The notes under the pieces are model-generated. The model ran no database searches. It was not told the DNA's origin and saw only the letters and a list, made by a program, of their open reading frames with translations. The translations under genes and the position numbers were made by a program. Positions 63,040 to 64,000 of a stretch of DNA of 64,000 bases are shown here, in pieces; positions within the stretch are counted from its first letter, which is position 1, and every line of letters begins with the position of its first letter. Source of the stretch: Nemania diffusa (Eukaryota; Ascomycota; Sordariomycetes; Xylariales; Xylariaceae); the NCBI GenBank assembly GCA_038501195.1, contig JBBPUQ010000005.1, forward strand, positions 434,001 through 498,000, given 5' to 3'.

Positions 63040-63061
63040 AACTAAAAAAAAAAAAAACTAG
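63040..63061 (+). other. Polypurine tract-like run before right LTR
   Basis: ACTAAAAAAAAAAAAAACTA and a G, directly before the TA(TG) start of the right LTR. It has the place expected for the plus-strand primer site of an LTR retroelement. Confidence 0.5.
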
Positions 63062-63327
63062 TATTAAAATATTAATATTAGTTATAACTATATGTTATAG
63101 TTTATATACTGCAGTATTTATACTATAGTTGTATAAATAAATATATAGTTATATAAGCAAGCATTTATTTTATATGCTAGCAAAAATTTCATCTACAATA
63201 AAATCTTTAGCTATACAAAAAAACTCTTTTTAAATTTAATTATTAATATAAATATAGTACAACTAGTTTTATATTTTGTTTATATATAACCTATATATAC
63301 TATTGTATATATACAGCCCATTTAACA
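63062..63327 (+). repeat. Right LTR, 266 bp
   Basis: Begins TATTAAAATATTAATATTAG and ends CAGCCCATTTAACA. At its 3' end it keeps the C residues that are T in the left LTR, so each copy was mutated independently. Confidence 0.88.
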
Positions 63328-64000
63328 TTTTAATTATTATATTAATTAAGTAGTAAATATTAAACAAATATATTATTATATGTAAAATTGAAAAAGAAAA
63401 TAATGTTAAAATAAAAATAAAAATATAAAAAATATATAAAGCTATTAAAAAAAAGTTATATTAACTATATAAAAAAAATTATATATATTAATATTATTTA
63501 GTTTTATTTATATTATTTAAAATTGTTATAAAAATATAGTGTAAATTATATTAAATTTTTATTATATATATTAACTATTTAGTATTTAAATTTTATAAAT
63601 AATATTTTTAAATTATAAAGTTAAAAAAAAAACAGTAAATATAAAATTTATAAAAAAATTTATATAATAACATATTATTGTTAATTTAAAACTTAATAAT
63701 AAAAAATATTAAAGCAAATTAAAAGCAATAATAAATTAAAACTTGTATTAATTTATGTTTTAATTTATAAATAAAAATAATATAATAAATTTTAATAATT
63801 AAATTTTATAAATTTATAATAATTAGTTTTAAAAGTAAAAAAAACTTTTAAAAAAAAATTTAAAAAATAAAGCAAAAAAATAATTAAATTAGCTAAATTA
63901 TAAATAAAACAAAAAAAACAATTAAAATTGTTAAAAAACTACTAAATATTGTTATTTTAAAAACAATTACTACTAAAAACAAAAAAGTATTTATTTTTAT

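Larger units (their letters stand above)
57319..63327. mobile_element. Full-length LTR retrotransposon, RIP-destroyed
   Basis: 6,009 bp. The 266-bp LTRs at 57,319-57,584 and 63,062-63,327 have equal length and, by eye, no indels; all differences seen are C/T or G/A. LTR ends are TGTTAAAAT...ATTTAACA (TG...CA, some copies RIP-changed to TA). A purine-rich tract (A-run ending CTAG, about 63,040-63,061) precedes the right LTR, as expected of a polypurine tract, so the element reads left to right if that is correct. TTTTA flanks both ends (57,314-57,318; 63,328-63,332), a 5-bp target duplication. No Gag/Pol frame remains, so Gypsy or Copia cannot be decided. The interior contains a 40-bp minisatellite and a duplicated segment. 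Confidence 0.88.
57190..64000. other. A+T-rich RIP-type block, right
   Basis: Runs to the window end with very low G+C. It contains a full-length LTR retrotransposon (57,319-63,327), and short A+T flanks (57,190-57,318 and 63,328-64,000) that probably belong to older elements into which it inserted. No coding region survives; open frames near 61,249-61,453 are translations of the minisatellite. Confidence 0.9.

Overview
The window is nuclear DNA of a filamentous ascomycete (Pezizomycotina, most likely a Sordariomycete). The evidence is short 50-130 nt introns with GT...AG ends and CTAAC-type branch points, fungal gene families (STAND/NACHT protein, caspase-like protein, fungal P450), and large blocks of almost pure A+T DNA of the kind left by repeat-induced point mutation (RIP). 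The exact genus cannot be read from the sequence.

Layout. 1-12,080 is an A+T block holding a decayed LTR element (paired repeats 2,631-2,795 and 8,191-8,379). 12,081-57,190 is a gene-bearing island. 57,190-64,000 is a second A+T block holding a complete but RIP-destroyed LTR retrotransposon (57,319-63,327) with 266-bp LTRs and a TTTTA target duplication.

The island starts with an accessory part: a cytochrome P450 (minus) and a short-chain dehydrogenase (plus), divergent. Then come an internally deleted SR-protein-kinase-like pseudogene and a gene-poor stretch up to 22.2 kb with a small Ser-rich ORF at its end. 24.7-35.2 kb is a conserved housekeeping core: an ADCK1/MCP2-type mitochondrial UbiB kinase-like protein, an unknown acidic protein, PEX19 (with a GC-AG intron), the SUMO E2 UBC9 and asparagine synthetase. 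The second accessory part has a NACHT/STAND gene cut by a 1.94-kb TA-flanked, Fot1/pogo-like DNA transposon, an MFS sugar transporter, a pseudo-caspase fused to C2H2 zinc fingers, and a large multi-pass membrane protein of unknown function.

Exon structures were assembled by hand from conserved motifs, splice signals and frame continuity. Every multi-exon model given here sums to a multiple of three with no internal stop. The observations most worth following are the catalytically dead caspase-zinc finger fusion and the NACHT gene whose reading frame is interrupted exactly at a TA by a RIP-saturated transposon while both gene halves stay open. No single system can be called undescribed from the sequence alone.
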